Origin: Methanothermobacter sp. MT-2
Lineage (GTDB): Archaea > Methanobacteriota > Methanobacteria > Methanobacteriales > DSM-23052
NCBI GenBank assembly: GCA_003584625.1
Contig: AP017647.1
Coordinates: 1,458,739-1,522,738, forward strand
DNA: 64,000 bases
Direction: 5' to 3'
Below the pieces are notes generated by a model. It worked only from the letters and a program-made list of their open reading frames with translations. It ran no database searches and was not told where the DNA came from. Made by a program: the position numbers and the translations under genes. Below, piece by piece: positions 50,313 through 60,594 of the stretch; within the stretch, counting starts at the first letter, position 1; every line of letters starts with the position of its first letter.

Positions 50313-50624
50313 TTATTCTTGGGGTTCTAGTTTACCTTCTTCTTTGAGTTCTTTTTTGACTTTTGCCCAGATACCATGTTCTTCGTAGAATTCACGGAGT
50401 TTTTGCTTGTCTGGGAAGCTTATTGCTTCTCCTTGACAAAGTGTTTCGCAGGTTGTGCAACCAACAACACATTTGTAGGGTTGTGCAACCACTGGCCCGT
50501 CCTTGGTCCATTTATAAACATTTTGTCCGCAATTCATGCACATTCCACATTTCAGGCATTTTTCGGGGTCTATGGTAGGATACCATTCTATTTCTTCCCG
50601 TGGAACTCCTGCAAACCATGCCAT
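50313..50624 (-). CDS. Ferredoxin-like iron-sulfur protein
   Basis: About 103 residues. Cysteines occur as CLKCGMCMNCG near 24-33 and CVVGCTTCETLC near 52-63. The first deviates from the usual CxxCxxCxxxCP. ATG 50624 is preferred to 50642, as AAGGAGATGAT sits just upstream. It probably shares a transcript with the upstream DUF169 gene and may be its redox partner; function is otherwise unknown. Confidence 0.8.
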   Translation of the reverse strand: MAWFAGVPREEIEWYPTIDPEKCLKCGMCMNCGQNVYKWTKDGPVVAQPYKCVVGCTTCETLCQGEAISFPDKQKLREFYEEHGIWAKVKKELKEEGKLEPQE

Positions 50625-50628
50625 GCTA

Positions 50629-51345
50629 TCATCTCCTTTCAAGCGATTTAAAGGCTTTTTTTGCTCTGGCCCGTGGTATGGCCTTTTCTTTTAAATATTC
50701 CAATTTTTCAACTATCCTGGGGAGTAGTTTTCCTGGAAAGCCTAGTATGGCTTCTTCTGTTTTGATGTCTGTTGCTTCTCTGCATCCGTAGCATCCATAG
50801 GTCATGTTAAGTTTTGATTCTAGGAAGGGGATTATTGTTGAATCCACACAGACTGCTTGGAGAACTGCTGTTGAGCTTCTTATCCTTTCACCGCCTAGAA
50901 GATTTAGGTATGCTAGGGCTATCCACATGAGTCTTTCTGGAAGATCTTCTACAATGACCACATGGGGTTCTTCATCAACTTTATCGAGGGGGTAAAGATA
51001 TATTGCATTACAGAAGCCCTTTTTTAACTTTTTCATACTCTGGAACATTTTAGTGCCTGTCTCTGGTTTATCAACGATTCCGAAACCAACGAGTCCACGG
51101 CCTTCCTCGAGTTTTTTTGGGAGTTCCTTGAAACCGAGTACATTTGCTGCTGCCGGACAAGAAATTTCATCTCCTGGGAGCAATACTTCCTCTCCGTTTC
51201 TTGCTTTCATGACACCTTGACAATATCTGTGTTTTTTCAAGATCTTGGCATTCTCTGGCATCTTATCTTTGATGAATTTAACACCTATTGGCGATGCCTC
51301 TAATCCAAGGATAGTACGAAGTTTAGTAGCATCTTCACATACCAT
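50629..51345 (-). CDS. DUF169 family protein
   Basis: 238 residues of an archaeal/anaerobe family without firm function. Family features: LGLEASPIGVKFIK, HRYCQGVMKARNGEEVLLPGDEISCPAAA, and YGCYGCREATDI near the C-terminus. Several conserved cysteines suggest metal or cluster binding. First of the DUF169/ferredoxin/Hsp20 group. Confidence 0.85.
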   Translation of the reverse strand: MVCEDATKLRTILGLEASPIGVKFIKDKMPENAKILKKHRYCQGVMKARNGEEVLLPGDEISCPAAANVLGFKELPKKLEEGRGLVGFGIVDKPETGTKMFQSMKKLKKGFCNAIYLYPLDKVDEEPHVVIVEDLPERLMWIALAYLNLLGGERIRSSTAVLQAVCVDSTIIPFLESKLNMTYGCYGCREATDIKTEEAILGFPGKLLPRIVEKLEYLKEKAIPRARAKKAFKSLERR

Positions 51346-51727
51346 AAACTAACTTATAGTTTTATACATTTAAATATTTTGATATAATAATTTCTCAGAC
51401 AGAAAATTAAGATAACGAAGTTGAAAAAAACAAATATTAAAGTATGATTTCATATTTATTCAATGAAAATTCTACTCACCTGGAAAGACAAGGCATATCA
51501 GCAGCTGATGAAAAATCTCACCTTCCAAGATTATCCAATTACCTTAAATAACCGGCCAAGTTAATATTGAAGTCACAAGAAACTAGGATTTTAATCGAAA
51601 GCAAATTTTTATAGGAGAATATCCATCTTAGTTTGCTCTGAAGAGTGTTGAGTGAGAAAAATTCGAAGAGAGTCAAAATTAGGACGTTTGTTAATTGTCG
51701 AACCAAATCTAAAAATTGGATGTCCTC
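51346..51727. other. Gene-free AT-rich stretch between DUF169 and cbiE
   Basis: 382 bases that carry the minus-strand promoter of the DUF169 gene (TTTAAATGTATAAAACT-like) and the end of cbiE. A TGATGA box near 51508 looks like a C box, but no CTGA at suitable distance was found. It does not show the C-run ends of the dispersed element. Nothing else is recognised. Confidence 0.4.
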
Positions 51728-52354
51728 CTAATATATTACCATGACGCACATGTAACTGAACTTCGAATTTTTAACATCTTTTAGTTTCATTGTCATGACT
51801 CGTTCATCATGGTAACTTAGTCTTTCACATATTGCAACTTTTCTCTGGGGATCTACGCCATTTTTTATTAGGAATGATGCTGTTTCACTCGGATTTTTTG
51901 ATGGTAATAGGATTGTGGGTCTTCCATTGTCAATGATTTTGAGTATTTCATCATCTTTTCTTCCATGTAATGTTAAGATATCTGCATTGTTCCATGGTAG
52001 TAATAGTCGGGCTGCGCATAATTGGATTGAACTGATGCCTGGGATAACCTGAACATCCAACTCTATGTCAAGCCTTTTTATGATCTCCTTTACTGGTTTC
52101 AGGACACCTGAAAAGCCAGGGTCACCTGTTGAAAGTATGGAAACTGTTTCACCCCTAAAAGCCCTTTTAACACCCTCTTCTAGTCTTTTTCTCACATTTT
52201 TACCATCAAATGCCAACATCTCCCCATCTTTATCAAACAATTCCAGGGCTCTTTCACTTCCAATAACCAAGTCAGATTCCTTAACAGCTTTTTGTGCTGC
52301 TGGTGTGACAAATTCTAGTGATCCTGGCCCGACACCCACAAGATATAAAACCAT
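51728..52354 (-). CDS. cbiE: Cobalt-precorrin-7 (C5)-methyltransferase CbiE
   Basis: 208 residues, acting in anaerobic cobamide synthesis. The SAM-binding motifs are LVGVGPGSLEF at 5-15, LSTGDPGFSGV near 93, and HGRKDDE near 150. GGAGGAAAAT lies nine bases before the ATG. Single-domain CbiE; a CbiT partner is not nearby. Confidence 0.9.
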   Translation of the reverse strand: MVLYLVGVGPGSLEFVTPAAQKAVKESDLVIGSERALELFDKDGEMLAFDGKNVRKRLEEGVKRAFRGETVSILSTGDPGFSGVLKPVKEIIKRLDIELDVQVIPGISSIQLCAARLLLPWNNADILTLHGRKDDEILKIIDNGRPTILLPSKNPSETASFLIKNGVDPQRKVAICERLSYHDERVMTMKLKDVKNSKFSYMCVMVIY

Positions 52355-52469
52355 TAGGAATTTTCCTCCATTTTTTCTAATACTTTATATCCAAGGTCTG
52401 ATCTTATATTATTATAGGTTTAGTTTGGATGGGAAAATATAGGTAAAAACTTTTTTAGTGTGTGATATG

Positions 52470-53657
52470 ATGATGGAAATTGGAATTACAGGAAAACCGA
52501 ATGTTGGTAAATCATCTTTTTTTAATGCGGCCACTCTTTCAAAGGCTGAGGTTGCATCATATCCATTCACTACCATAGATTCGAATAGAGGAATCGCATA
52601 TGTAACTTCTCCGTGTCCTTGTAGTGAATTTAATGTGAAATGTAATCCTAAAAATTCTTTATGTGAGGATGGTGTTCGTCTCATACCTGTTGAGCTTATA
52701 GATGTTGCGGGTCTTGTGCCAGGAGCGCATGAAGGAAGAGGACTTGGGAACAAATTTCTTGATGATCTGAGACAGGCACGAGCTTTTATCCATGTTGTGG
52801 ATGCTTCAGGTTCCACTGATGATGAGGGAAGGCCTGTGGAACCTGGAAGTTATGATCCCATCAAGGATGTTGAATTCCTCGAAGAGGAGCTTGTAATGTG
52901 GCTTTATGGTATAATAGATAGGAATTGGAGTCGACTGGCTAGAAAAGCATCCTCTGAAAGGATTGACATGGCTAAGATTATCCATGAACAATTTTCAGGT
53001 ATAGGTGTGAGTGTTGAGGATGTTATTGAGGCTTCAAGAAAACTCGAAAAGGACTACCACTCATGGGATGAAAGTGACATCCTCAAATTTGTAGATGAAC
53101 TCCTTAAAATCGCAAAACCTAGGCTCATAGTTGCGAATAAGGCTGATTTACCCTCAGCAAAGGAAAACATAGAAAGACTAAAGAAAAGGTATCCTAATGT
53201 TGTCCCCGCATCTGCTGAGGCCGAACTAGCGCTTAAAAGAGCAGCTAAAGCCAATCTAATAGAATACAAACCTGGAGATAGTAACTTCAAAATATTAGAT
53301 GAAAGTAAACTCACCAAAAAACAACTAAAGGCCTTAAAATATATAAGAGAAAATGTCTTAGAAGTTTATGGCAGTACAGGTATACAAGAAGCCCTTAATA
53401 GGGCTGTCTTTGATTTACTTGACATGATAGTGGTCTATCCAGTGGAGGATGAACATAAGTTATCAGACAAGGATGGTAATATACTACCTGATGCTTTCCT
53501 CATCCCCAGAGGCTCAAAACCGCGTGATCTTGCATACCTCATACATACTGAAATAGGAGATTCCTTCATGCACGCCATAGATGCCAGGAAAAATATGAGA
53601 GTGGCATCAGACTATGAACTCCAAGATGGTGACATAATAACCATAATATGCAGGTGA
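52470..53657 (+). CDS. YchF/OBG-family GTP-binding protein with C-terminal TGS domain
   Basis: 395 residues. G1 GKPNVGKSS near 8, G3 DVAG near 80, G4 NKAD near 230, then a C-terminal TGS domain (about 320-395; [10 protein letters not shown] at the end). A cysteine pair ([12 protein letters not shown]) near 47-57 is a distinctive insert of the archaeal family. The start may be 52470 or 52473. The stop overlaps the left end of repeat copy B. Expected to interact with the ribosome. Confidence 0.9.
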   Translation: MMEIGITGKPNVGKSSFFNAATLSKAEVASYPFTTIDSNRGIAYVTSPCPCSEFNVKCNPKNSLCEDGVRLIPVELIDVAGLVPGAHEGRGLGNKFLDDLRQARAFIHVVDASGSTDDEGRPVEPGSYDPIKDVEFLEEELVMWLYGIIDRNWSRLARKASSERIDMAKIIHEQFSGIGVSVEDVIEASRKLEKDYHSWDESDILKFVDELLKIAKPRLIVANKADLPSAKENIERLKKRYPNVVPASAEAELALKRAAKANLIEYKPGDSNFKILDESKLTKKQLKALKYIRENVLEVYGSTGIQEALNRAVFDLLDMIVVYPVEDEHKLSDKDGNILPDAFLIPRGSKPRDLAYLIHTEIGDSFMHAIDARKNMRVASDYELQDGDIITIICR

Positions 53658-53880
53658 CCCCCTCCAAAATTTACCCTTGGGGCTTCCCAACATGGAAGCT
53701 TACAGAGTTGAGAAGTTCAACTTGGCTTCGCACTTATGGAACCCCTTCTCGACCAGTCTTGGATCCCATGCTCCTCTCGTTAAGGAGCAGGGCTACAAAA
53801 TGGATCTATGGAAGGATATTTAAATTATCCCTTCCGTCTTCCTATTGTGTATCCCCCCTTTGGGTGGGGATCCTACAAAA
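53654..53880 (+). repeat. Dispersed intergenic element, copy B
   Basis: Begins GTGACCCCCTCC over the stop of the GTPase gene. It has hairpin GCTTCC-CAACAT-GGAAGC, TTGGCTTCGCACTTATGG, GATATTTAAATTATCCC, CTATTGTGTATCCCCCC, then GGGTGGGGATCCTACAAAAG. All blocks match copies A and C. It occupies the whole spacer before the P-type ATPase in the same orientation and may act as its promoter/leader. Confidence 0.8.
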
Positions 53881-53907
53881 GATAAAAACCCTCAAAATGG
53901 GATTAAG

Positions 53908-56637
53908 ATGAAAATATATCAACTAGCTGAGGAAGAGGTTTTCGAAAAATTAGGAACATCAAAAGATGGTTTAAGTTCTCAAGAGGCTGAAAAACGCCTG
54001 ATGGAATATGGACCTAACAAACTGAAGGAAGTTAAAAAGAAACCCATCATATTCAGTTTTTTGGAGAATCTGTACAATCTTTTGGCCCTAATTCTGTGGG
54101 CTGCTAGTCTTCTTGCTTTTATATCAGGAACACCTCAATTAGGAATTGCCATAATCGCCGTTATTATCATAAATGCTCTTTTCAGCTTCTGGCAAGAATA
54201 TGAGGCTGAAAAGGCCGCTGAAGCGCTTAAGAGTATCTTACCTTTAAAGGCGAAGGTTATAAGGGACAGCATGGAAATCGAAATTTTAGCAGAAAATCTT
54301 GTCCCAGGAGATCTTCTAATCCTAGAAGAAGGAGATAACGTCCCGGCAGATGCAAGACTCATCGAAGCACACGAGCTGAAAGTTGACAATTCAACATTAA
54401 CCGGAGAATCTAAGCCTATAAGGAAAGTATCCTATCCAATAGAAGAATATGATAACTATGTCGAAACACCTAACCTTGTATTCGCAGGTACTAGTATAAC
54501 AGCCGGCTCAGGTAAAGCAATAGTATATAAAACCGGTGAAAACACCGAATTCAGCAGGATAGCCGCGTTGACACAAGAGGTTAAGGAAGAACCGAGTCCA
54601 CTCCAAAGACAAATATCAACGGTAGCGAGAATAATAGGAGTCATCGCGATCCTCATGGGGATAATATTATTCCTCATAAACCTCTATATTGTTAAGTTAC
54701 CAGTTAATCTGGCATTTATTTTCGCAATAGGCTTGATGGTGGCTAACGTACCAGAAGGACTATTACCAACTGTCACGTTATCCCTTGCAAGTTCAGCCCG
54801 TAAAATGGTGAAGGATAATGCCCTTATAAAAAAACTATCCAGTGTAGAAACCCTTGGATCTACTACCATCATATGCACAGATAAAACAGGCACACTAACT
54901 CGCAACCAGATGACAGTACGGAAAGTATGGGTACCCTATAAAATAATCGATGTAACCGGAACAGGTTATGAACCAAAAGGAGAATTTATATGGGATGGTA
55001 AAACACTCACCCACAAGGATCTACGTGAAATAAAATTGCTAATGCGGGCTGCCTCATTCTGTAATGACGCTAAACTAATACCACCAAATGACAATGGGGA
55101 ATGGCACATCATAGGAGACCCCACAGAAGCAGCATTACTCGTAGCCGCCCAAAAGATAGGTTTCGACCGCGACCAAGAAATGGAAAAAATGCCAAGAATA
55201 ACAGAACTCCCATTCGACTCCAAAAGAAAAATGATGACATCAATACACCAAAAACCCCACAAAAGGGTTGCATATGTAAAAGGAGCCCCGAAAAAGATAA
55301 TATCACTCTCAAAATGGATATCAGTGAACGGAAAACCAGAACTCCTAACCAGCGAAAAGAAAAAAGAAATAATAAAAATCCACGACGAACTCGCATCCCA
55401 AGGATTCAGAATGCTTGCAATGGCCTACAGAGACCTCCCAGAAGAACTAGAAGATTACAAACCAGAAAACGTTGAAAAAGACCTAATATTAGTAGGGATG
55501 ACAGCACTCCAAGACCCTCCACGTGAAAACGTTAAAAAAGCCGTTAGAGAATGCCAAAGGGCTGGTATAAAGATAATAATGATAACAGGCGATTATGGTC
55601 TAACCGCAGCAGCTATAGCAAAAGAAATAGGGATAATCCAAGATAACAACTATCATATAATAAAAGGGAAAGAATTAGACCAACTATCAGACGACGAACT
55701 TGGAAAGCTCCTCAAAAGTGAAAGAAACATAATATTCGCAAGAACAGTCCCAGAACATAAAATGCGCATAGCAAAAGTTCTAGAAAATGAAGAAGAAGTA
55801 GTGGCCATGACAGGGGATGGGGTTAACGACGCACCAGCCCTCAGAAAAGCTGATATAGGTGTTGCAATGGGTAGCGGGACCGACGTTGCCAAGGAAGCGG
55901 CTGAGATAGTCCTCATAGATGACAATTTCGCCACTATAGTGAAAGCAGTGAAAGAAGGACGTACAATCTATGAAAATATCAGGAAATTTATAACATACAT
56001 TTTTTCCCACGAAACCGCCGAGATAGTGCCGTTCATCCTCATGGTCTTGCTTGGAATACCACTCCCAATTACTGTGATGCAAATACTCGCAATAGACCTT
56101 GGAACAGACACCCTACCCGCCCTGGCCCTTGGCAGAAGCCCTCCCGAAGCTGATGTTATGGATAGACCCCCAAGACCACCCCATGAAAGACTCTTGAACT
56201 TACCAGTCATAGTTCGTGGATACCTTTTTATTGGTGTTATAGAGGCCATCCTTGTAATGTCAGGTTATTTCTGGGTGCTCCATGATGCAGGTTGGACACT
56301 AGGAAAATCTTTAAATTTCACAGACCCTATTTACCTTAAAGCCACTACAATGGTCTTCGCCGGTATAGTCATGGCCCAGGTAGGTAACCTATTAACATGT
56401 CAGACCATGAAATCATCAGTTTTTGAAATTGGATTATTTAAGAATCGTTGGATCATCTGGGGGATACTATTCGAACTTATTATACTATTTTCCATTGTTT
56501 ATATTCCCCAGCTCCAGTTTATATTTGGAACAGCGCCTCTTGGCCTTAATGAATGGCTATACCTAATATCATTTGTACCTATAGTTTTCCTAGCAGATGA
56601 AATCCGAAAAGCAATCTTCAGACGTTTCAACTTATAA
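53908..56637 (+). CDS. P-type cation ATPase, P2C-like (Na+/K+-ATPase-related)
   Basis: 909 residues. TLTGES near 170, M4 segment NVPEGLLPTVTLSLA, phosphorylation site CTDKTGTLT, hinge TGDGVNDAPALRKADIGVAMG, then M5-M6 with AIDLGTDTLPALALG. The M4 and M6 segments resemble animal Na+/K+-ATPase (NVPEGLLATVT; IDLGTD) more than SERCA. The transported ion is not proven. The 53845 frame start lies inside repeat B; ATG 53908 gives the normal N-terminus MKIYQLAEEEV. Confidence 0.9.
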   Translation: MKIYQLAEEEVFEKLGTSKDGLSSQEAEKRLMEYGPNKLKEVKKKPIIFSFLENLYNLLALILWAASLLAFISGTPQLGIAIIAVIIINALFSFWQEYEAEKAAEALKSILPLKAKVIRDSMEIEILAENLVPGDLLILEEGDNVPADARLIEAHELKVDNSTLTGESKPIRKVSYPIEEYDNYVETPNLVFAGTSITAGSGKAIVYKTGENTEFSRIAALTQEVKEEPSPLQRQISTVARIIGVIAILMGIILFLINLYIVKLPVNLAFIFAIGLMVANVPEGLLPTVTLSLASSARKMVKDNALIKKLSSVETLGSTTIICTDKTGTLTRNQMTVRKVWVPYKIIDVTGTGYEPKGEFIWDGKTLTHKDLREIKLLMRAASFCNDAKLIPPNDNGEWHIIGDPTEAALLVAAQKIGFDRDQEMEKMPRITELPFDSKRKMMTSIHQKPHKRVAYVKGAPKKIISLSKWISVNGKPELLTSEKKKEIIKIHDELASQGFRMLAMAYRDLPEELEDYKPENVEKDLILVGMTALQDPPRENVKKAVRECQRAGIKIIMITGDYGLTAAAIAKEIGIIQDNNYHIIKGKELDQLSDDELGKLLKSERNIIFARTVPEHKMRIAKVLENEEEVVAMTGDGVNDAPALRKADIGVAMGSGTDVAKEAAEIVLIDDNFATIVKAVKEGRTIYENIRKFITYIFSHETAEIVPFILMVLLGIPLPITVMQILAIDLGTDTLPALALGRSPPEADVMDRPPRPPHERLLNLPVIVRGYLFIGVIEAILVMSGYFWVLHDAGWTLGKSLNFTDPIYLKATTMVFAGIVMAQVGNLLTCQTMKSSVFEIGLFKNRWIIWGILFELIILFSIVYIPQLQFIFGTAPLGLNEWLYLISFVPIVFLADEIRKAIFRRFNL

Positions 56638-56976
56638 GTGGTGGGAAAAGAACCCTCATGATCTAGGAGTGCCTCCCACACTAATAGCAGAGTATATTTT
56701 GCTTTGAATAGACCATATAAAAAAATAGCAACAAATTATGGGCGATAATAAAAGATATGGGATCATGAAATCATATAATTCATTATAATGGGTTCAAAGA
56801 TTGTAAAAAGGTTTATCAAAAATTCTTGTAAACACTTTTTACTTGTAGTATTTCTTACTTTAGCCATTCTATTTTTTAAATGAGCTTATCTACATTTTTT
56901 TAAACCCAAAAGAAACCTTGAAAAACAGAAAAGTTTATATACTTGTTTTGTTTTATAAGGGCTACATGGTGTTAAC
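56638..56976. other. Gene-free stretch with promoter of the pseudomurein-binding protein gene
   Basis: 339 bases. A strong TATA element AAAAGTTTATATAC lies at 56929-56942, and GGTGTTAAC is just before the ATG at 56977, so the leader is short. Upstream part is AT-rich with T-tracts that may terminate the ATPase gene. No repeat element or RNA gene is seen. Confidence 0.5.
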
Positions 56977-58617
56977 ATGAAAAAAGCATTGTATCTGACT
57001 GTTTTCATAACAAGCCTTTTAATACTTATCAGCAACGCCTCAGCAGCCCAATTATCATACAACGAAATCTCAAACGCCTCAAAAATAATAACAGACCAAG
57101 CCTCAAAAACAGGCCAAATACCATCCCAAATCACAGTAAACAACAAAAACATCACCCTAGACGACTACCTATACGCCGCAAGCACCACCACAATAAACCT
57201 AAACACCAACAAAAAAACAAACATAAGCACCAACAACTACAAACCACCAACAAACCCCCCAAACAACACAGCAACCGGAAAACTCACAAAAACAACATAC
57301 CTACAGGTAGCACAAAACATCAAAAAATACATGGAAACCAATGGAAGATCACCCAGCTATGCCACCACAACAATAGGGAAAATAAGCTATCCAAGCCTGA
57401 TCTACACCTATGCCAAGATAATAAACTTCTACAACACCAACGGAAGACTACCAAATTCTGTAACGGTAAAAGGTGTGAAAATTGCAAATGTTCCTGAACC
57501 AGACACGTCATTCCAGTTATCCTATAATGAAATATCCCTAGCCTCACAGACAATAACAGATCACATAACTCAGAATGGTAAAATACCTCCCCAGATAACA
57601 ATAAGCAACAAAAATGTTACACTGGATGACTATCTGTATGCCGCGGCTGCCACAGCAGTAAATTTGAATGCTAGCAAGAAAACAAACATACCCATCAACA
57701 ATTACAAACCGCCAATGGATCCCTTGACAAGTACAGAAATTGGAACGCTCACAAAAACTGAATATTTACAGGTGGCAGAGAACATCAAAAAATACATGGA
57801 AACCAATGGAAGATCGCCCAGCTATGCCACCACAACAATAGGGAAAATAAGCTATCCAAGCCTGATCTACACCTATGCCAAGATAATAAACTTCTACAAC
57901 ACCAACGGAAGACTACCAAATTACGTAACAGTGAACAAGGTGAGTATTGCCAGTGACCCGGATGGTAGCACTAAGGTGGTTAAGGTGTTGATCTACAGTG
58001 GTTACGACGCTTCAACAAATTGTGTGAATGGTATAAAGTATTGTTTAGATGCTATTAAACTCAATTCAGTGACCTTTACTTATGCTACGAGTACTTTTAT
58101 AAATTCGAATATTTTGGCGTCATATGACGTTCTAGTAATGCCTGGTGGTACTTCTGGTCTAAGTTATCTGAGAAATCCGAATATCAGCGCTTCGGCAATC
58201 AAGTCATTCGTTAGTAATGGTGGAGGGTACCTTGGAGTGTGTGCGGGTGCTTATGCAGCTGCAGTGGCAGTTGACGGATACTATACTAGTTGGGGACTTG
58301 CAGATGTAAGGTGTAAGGCGGTCTATTATGAAGGTGAATTGGCTGTTTCAATTACATCTGCTGGAGAGAACATTTTGGGTCTCAGCGGAACCCAGACAAT
58401 TAGTCATTACAATGGGGCTGCAATGTATGCGACAGGGACTGTGACCACTCTAGCCACCTATGCTGATAATAAAACAGGGTACAAGGGGTATATTGCGGCT
58501 GTGGCAGATACTTATGGTTCTGGTAGGGTTATTCTTTGCGGACCTCACCCGGAATTGAGTCCAAGGATCCCTGAGATGGTTGTTCAGATGATCGCATGGC
58601 TTGCAAAGGTAACCTAA
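56977..58617 (+). CDS. Secreted pseudomurein-binding repeat protein with C-terminal class I glutamine amidotransferase-like (BPL_N-like) domain
   Basis: 546 residues. Signal peptide ([22 protein letters not shown]), then four pseudomurein-binding repeats in two pairs (about 24-165 and 180-320; each starting LSYNEIS.AS..I or [24 protein letters not shown]). The C-terminal ~215 residues form a class I amidotransferase-like fold: [36 protein letters not shown] (nucleophile Cys) and CGPHPELSP (His). It acts outside the cell on pseudomurein or is anchored to it. The repeats are A-rich, N/T-rich; the enzyme domain uses different codons, suggesting a fusion. A 142-base direct duplication lies in the repeats. 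Confidence 0.85.
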   Translation: MKKALYLTVFITSLLILISNASAAQLSYNEISNASKIITDQASKTGQIPSQITVNNKNITLDDYLYAASTTTINLNTNKKTNISTNNYKPPTNPPNNTATGKLTKTTYLQVAQNIKKYMETNGRSPSYATTTIGKISYPSLIYTYAKIINFYNTNGRLPNSVTVKGVKIANVPEPDTSFQLSYNEISLASQTITDHITQNGKIPPQITISNKNVTLDDYLYAAAATAVNLNASKKTNIPINNYKPPMDPLTSTEIGTLTKTEYLQVAENIKKYMETNGRSPSYATTTIGKISYPSLIYTYAKIINFYNTNGRLPNYVTVNKVSIASDPDGSTKVVKVLIYSGYDASTNCVNGIKYCLDAIKLNSVTFTYATSTFINSNILASYDVLVMPGGTSGLSYLRNPNISASAIKSFVSNGGGYLGVCAGAYAAAVAVDGYYTSWGLADVRCKAVYYEGELAVSITSAGENILGLSGTQTISHYNGAAMYATGTVTTLATYADNKTGYKGYIAAVADTYGSGRVILCGPHPELSPRIPEMVVQMIAWLAKVT

Positions 58618-58712
58618 AATTAGCTCTTGAATTTGGATCCCCAATGAAATGTGGGGTGCATGAAAAATTTATATAAATTGGGGGTTTATATTTCATGCCC
58701 TAGAACCCCCAA

Positions 58713-59429
58713 TTACATCCTTTTATTTTTGATTAGGATGGTCTTTATCTTCTTTTCAGGTTTTATTGTAAATTCATTGTCTAATCTTGTCTTTATGGTA
58801 ATTGGGATAACCATAACCCCTTTTTCAACCGATTTTTTAAGGGTTTCTGCGAATTCAGGGTCTATGATATAATTAGGGGAGAATGCCTCGGCTTTTCTCC
58901 TGAATATCAAGAATAGTATCGAACTTTTAAATCCTAGGTCTATTGCTTTTATCAGCTCTTCAAGGTGGCGTTTACCACGATTAGTAGGAGCATCAGGGAA
59001 TAAGGCTCTATTTCCCATTAAAAGTGTGCAACCCTTAACCTCAAGGAGCATTTTTTCATCATCACGACCCAAAAGGAAATCTAATCTGCTCTCACCAAAA
59101 CTATATTCTCTCTTAATTATATTATAATCTTTTAATTTTTTTATGAACCCGAATCTGATAATCTCTGCGGCTATGCTATTGTGTAAACCAGAATTTATAA
59201 GAACCCATTCATCATCCTTAAAAGCAGCTATAACATCAAACTGGGTCTTACGATCCCTTCTAGCCAGCGCAGGTTTGAGAAGCAGTTCAGTCCCTCGTTT
59301 TAGAAGATCTTCCAATCTTCCAGGATCTCTTAAATGAGCTTTGAATTTATAACCATCCCTGTCAACCATTACAGTGAAACGGTTAGGCCTCTCAAGAAAT
59401 TTTGCTATGATAAGATTTTTTATTTTCAT
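58713..59429 (-). CDS. sfsA: SfsA family protein (DNA/RNA nuclease SfsA)
   Basis: 238 residues. HLRDPGRLEDLLKRGTELLL near 32-52, FGESRLDFLLG near 108, EVKGCTLL near 127 and FPDAPTNRGKRHLEEL near 142 are the SfsA motifs; the D/E-x-K set is a nuclease-like active site. An old name is sugar fermentation stimulation protein. No clear ribosome binding site, so a leaderless transcript is possible. Confidence 0.92.
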   Translation of the reverse strand: MKIKNLIIAKFLERPNRFTVMVDRDGYKFKAHLRDPGRLEDLLKRGTELLLKPALARRDRKTQFDVIAAFKDDEWVLINSGLHNSIAAEIIRFGFIKKLKDYNIIKREYSFGESRLDFLLGRDDEKMLLEVKGCTLLMGNRALFPDAPTNRGKRHLEELIKAIDLGFKSSILFLIFRRKAEAFSPNYIIDPEFAETLKKSVEKGVMVIPITIKTRLDNEFTIKPEKKIKTILIKNKRM

Positions 59430-59520
59430 ACTCTATAAGTATTCTATAAATCCAAATGGATATAAGAATTACCCCCTATATAATACTAGAGTAAAAAAAA
59501 GAGGATAGAGGTGAAAGTGA

Positions 59521-60594
59521 TTGCATCCTAGGCCTAGTCCCATAGCAGCGGCCCTTTACACCCTCAGAGACTTGGATGTTGATGTGATAGTCCTCCATGG
59601 ACCTACAGGATGTTGTTTTAGAACAGCCAGACTTCTCGAGAATGATGGTGTCAGAGTCCTGACCACGGCAATGTCAGAAAATGATTTTATATTCGGTGCA
59701 CATGAAAAACTAGAAAAGACTTTGAAAAAAGCAGAGGAAATGTTCTCCCCGAAACTTATAGGGGTGGTGGGAACCTGTGCAAGCATGATAATAGGTGAAG
59801 ATTTGAGGGAAGCTGTTCAAAAGGCTAATATCTCCGCAAAGGTGCTTACAATAGAATCTCATGGTGGATTCGGTGAAGGAGACAACACAGAAGGGGCTAT
59901 AATCGTGTTGGAAGAGGCTGCTAATTCAGGTCTCATAACATGGGAGGAAGCTGAAAGACAAATCGAAATGCTCAAAAGAGCCACTGAGATAGAGAAAACA
60001 CGTGGGATGGCACGAGGAGAATATATAAAACCATCATATGGCGATGATAAAGATGAAGTTGCCCGTGAATTCCTAAAAAGTTTACGAGATGGTGAGAGAG
60101 TTGCCATCGTATTAAATGCAAAAAAGGAAACAGCTTATCTTTTCGCTGACATACTAAAAATATCCTACCCTGATAACATCCCCATTGTAATAGCTAATCT
60201 TCGAGATGATATTGGACTTCCAAGGATAAGGAGACACGCCCAGAATATAAGATCTGAACTTGAAAGCCAAGAGGTTAAGATTGATTATCTTACAGGTGGA
60301 CTCGATGAATATCCCATAACAGGTGAAATAGCAGGTGAAATCCTTGAAAAGGAAGATGTTGACTTTGCTCTTGTAGCTGGAGTACCACACGCAGTCCCCA
60401 TTGAAAATTTGGATATTGAAGCAGTGGCAATAACTGATGGTCCAAGGCTCGTTAAACCCTTAAAAGAATTGGGATATGATTACGTGGTCGCGGAACTTGA
60501 TGCTCATGCCAAAACACTTGGTGTGGAAGATATAGTCCAATCAGATTTTGGTGAAAGTATAAGAAAAAATATAAAGGTGATCCTAGATGGCTAA
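59521..60594 (+). CDS. cfbD: Ni-sirohydrochlorin a,c-diamide reductive cyclase, NifD-like subunit CfbD
   Basis: 357 residues, related to nitrogenase component 1 (methanogenesis marker 13). With the NifH-like CfbC it reduces and cyclises Ni-sirohydrochlorin a,c-diamide in coenzyme F430 synthesis. [12 protein letters not shown] near 28-40 and [14 protein letters not shown] near 82-95 hold the cluster cysteines. TTG start at 59521 with GAGGTGAAAGTGA upstream. It overlaps the next gene by eight bases. Confidence 0.9.
   Translation: MHPRPSPIAAALYTLRDLDVDVIVLHGPTGCCFRTARLLENDGVRVLTTAMSENDFIFGAHEKLEKTLKKAEEMFSPKLIGVVGTCASMIIGEDLREAVQKANISAKVLTIESHGGFGEGDNTEGAIIVLEEAANSGLITWEEAERQIEMLKRATEIEKTRGMARGEYIKPSYGDDKDEVAREFLKSLRDGERVAIVLNAKKETAYLFADILKISYPDNIPIVIANLRDDIGLPRIRRHAQNIRSELESQEVKIDYLTGGLDEYPITGEIAGEILEKEDVDFALVAGVPHAVPIENLDIEAVAITDGPRLVKPLKELGYDYVVAELDAHAKTLGVEDIVQSDFGESIRKNIKVILDG

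Noticed and set aside
51500..51640. C/D box small RNA (TGATGA near 51508)
   Set aside because: The only CTGA is more than 100 bases away; spacing does not fit.
53845..53907. N-terminal extension of the P-type ATPase
   Set aside because: These codons translate the right end of element copy B; the family N-terminus begins at 53908.
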